Shown one piece after another: positions 63,735 to 64,000 of a stretch of DNA of 64,000 bases; within the stretch, counting starts at the first letter, position 1; every line of letters starts with the position of its first letter. The DNA lies in contig AAXZ01000001.1 in assembly GCA_000169395.1 (NCBI GenBank), positions 310,001 through 374,000 of the forward strand. The letters are read 5' to 3'. Under the pieces are notes generated by a model. The model saw only the letters and a list, made by a program, of their open reading frames with translations, did no database searches and had not been told where the DNA came from. The translations under genes and the position numbers were made by a program. Source of the DNA: Rhodobacteraceae bacterium HTCC2150 (lineage in GTDB: Bacteria; Pseudomonadota; Alphaproteobacteria; Rhodobacterales; Rhodobacteraceae).

Positions 63735-64000
63735 TGGCAATTACATCAGCAAACCAGCTTGAGCTGTTGCAAACAGCCGAGGCCGTGGCCCGCGAAAAGA
63801 TGATCGATCCTTCATTGGTGATCGAAGCAATGGAAGAATCTTTGGCTCGTGCGGCCAAGTCTCGTTATGGCGCTGAAATGGACATTCGTGTTTCCATCGA
63901 TCGCAAAACAGGTCGTGCAACATTTACACGCGTACGCACCGTGGTTGAAGAAGTTGAAAATTATCAGGCTGAATTCACCGTTGAAGAGGCCAAGCCATAC
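63735..64000 (+). CDS. nusA: Transcription factor NusA, N-terminal part (3' end outside window)
   Basis: The first 88 codons are visible: MAITSANQLELLQTAEAVAREKM-type start, then the NusA N-domain pattern VIEAMEESLARAAKSRYG and DIRVSIDRKTG. NusA modulates pausing, termination and antitermination by RNA polymerase. GAGGAG precedes the ATG. Truncated by the window edge. Confidence 0.95.

Noticed and set aside
1-64000. CRISPR arrays, insertion sequences, prophage or attachment sites
   Set aside because: No regularly spaced direct repeats, transposase, integrase or tRNA-flanking duplication was seen on either strand.

Overview
The window looks like a chromosomal segment of a marine alphaproteobacterium of the Rhodobacterales (Roseobacter group). 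Supporting signs are an alphaproteobacterial-type HemY with a C-terminal zinc ribbon, penicillin-binding protein 1C followed by a giant alpha-2-macroglobulin, DUF2783 in a homogentisate operon, a rimP-nusA operon, and moderate G+C content. I see no transposase, integrase, phage gene, CRISPR array, rRNA operon or tRNA. Coding is dense, with many 4-base start/stop overlaps and several convergent genes whose ends overlap.

Layout. 1-2.8 kb: 3' end of hemY, overlapped tail to tail by a secreted RTX protein. 2.9-10.1 kb: a seven-gene aromatic operon on the minus strand (hmgA, maiA, fahA, metallo-beta-lactamase-fold protein, DinB-like protein, FAD monooxygenase, DUF2783 protein). It is read away from a divergent MarR regulator, and a perfect palindrome sits inside the hmgA promoter. 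The likely route is 3-hydroxyphenylacetate (or tyrosine) to homogentisate, then to fumarate and acetoacetate. A thiolase follows. 11.3-18.8 kb: pbpC and its alpha-2-macroglobulin partner. 18.9-21 kb: a hybrid histidine kinase broken by a one-base frameshift. 21-24.2 kb: yaaA, recQ, yggT. 24.3-31 kb: an MFS/mepA/phytase-like trio; a queuosine-precursor transporter behind a probable preQ1 riboswitch; an unusual small RNA locus resembling the 3' end of 16S rRNA; arfB; and a PLP phospho-lyase/kinase pair.

31-41.6 kb: NAD salvage (pncA-pncB), trhO, argG, ilvA, an Hpt protein divergent from a receiver-PP2C phosphatase, two Nudix hydrolases, hslO and cca. 41.6-48.3 kb: tandem LysE exporters, a pair of ABC half-exporters, an RNA methyltransferase and an L,D-transpeptidase lipoprotein. 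48.3-56.1 kb: a CAP-domain lipoprotein, a second L,D-transpeptidase, a tiny secreted hydrophobic protein, hemH, a methyltransferase, comF, grxC, a nitrilase-family amidase, marR, ubiG and pip. 56.2-61.8 kb: a peptide ABC transporter operon whose binding-protein gene comes last. 61.9-64 kb: a cold-shock gene, an orphan sulfotransferase-like gene, and the start of the rimP-nusA operon behind a terminator hairpin.

The most unusual locus is 28154-28400. A TTGACA-type promoter drives a short terminator-ended transcript. Its 5' part is a perfect 14-base complement of the 16S rRNA 3' end and serves as the Shine-Dalgarno of an 18-codon mini-ORF. Its 3' part carries, in order, four blocks of the 16S 3' terminus. 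It lies immediately upstream of the ribosome-rescue gene arfB.
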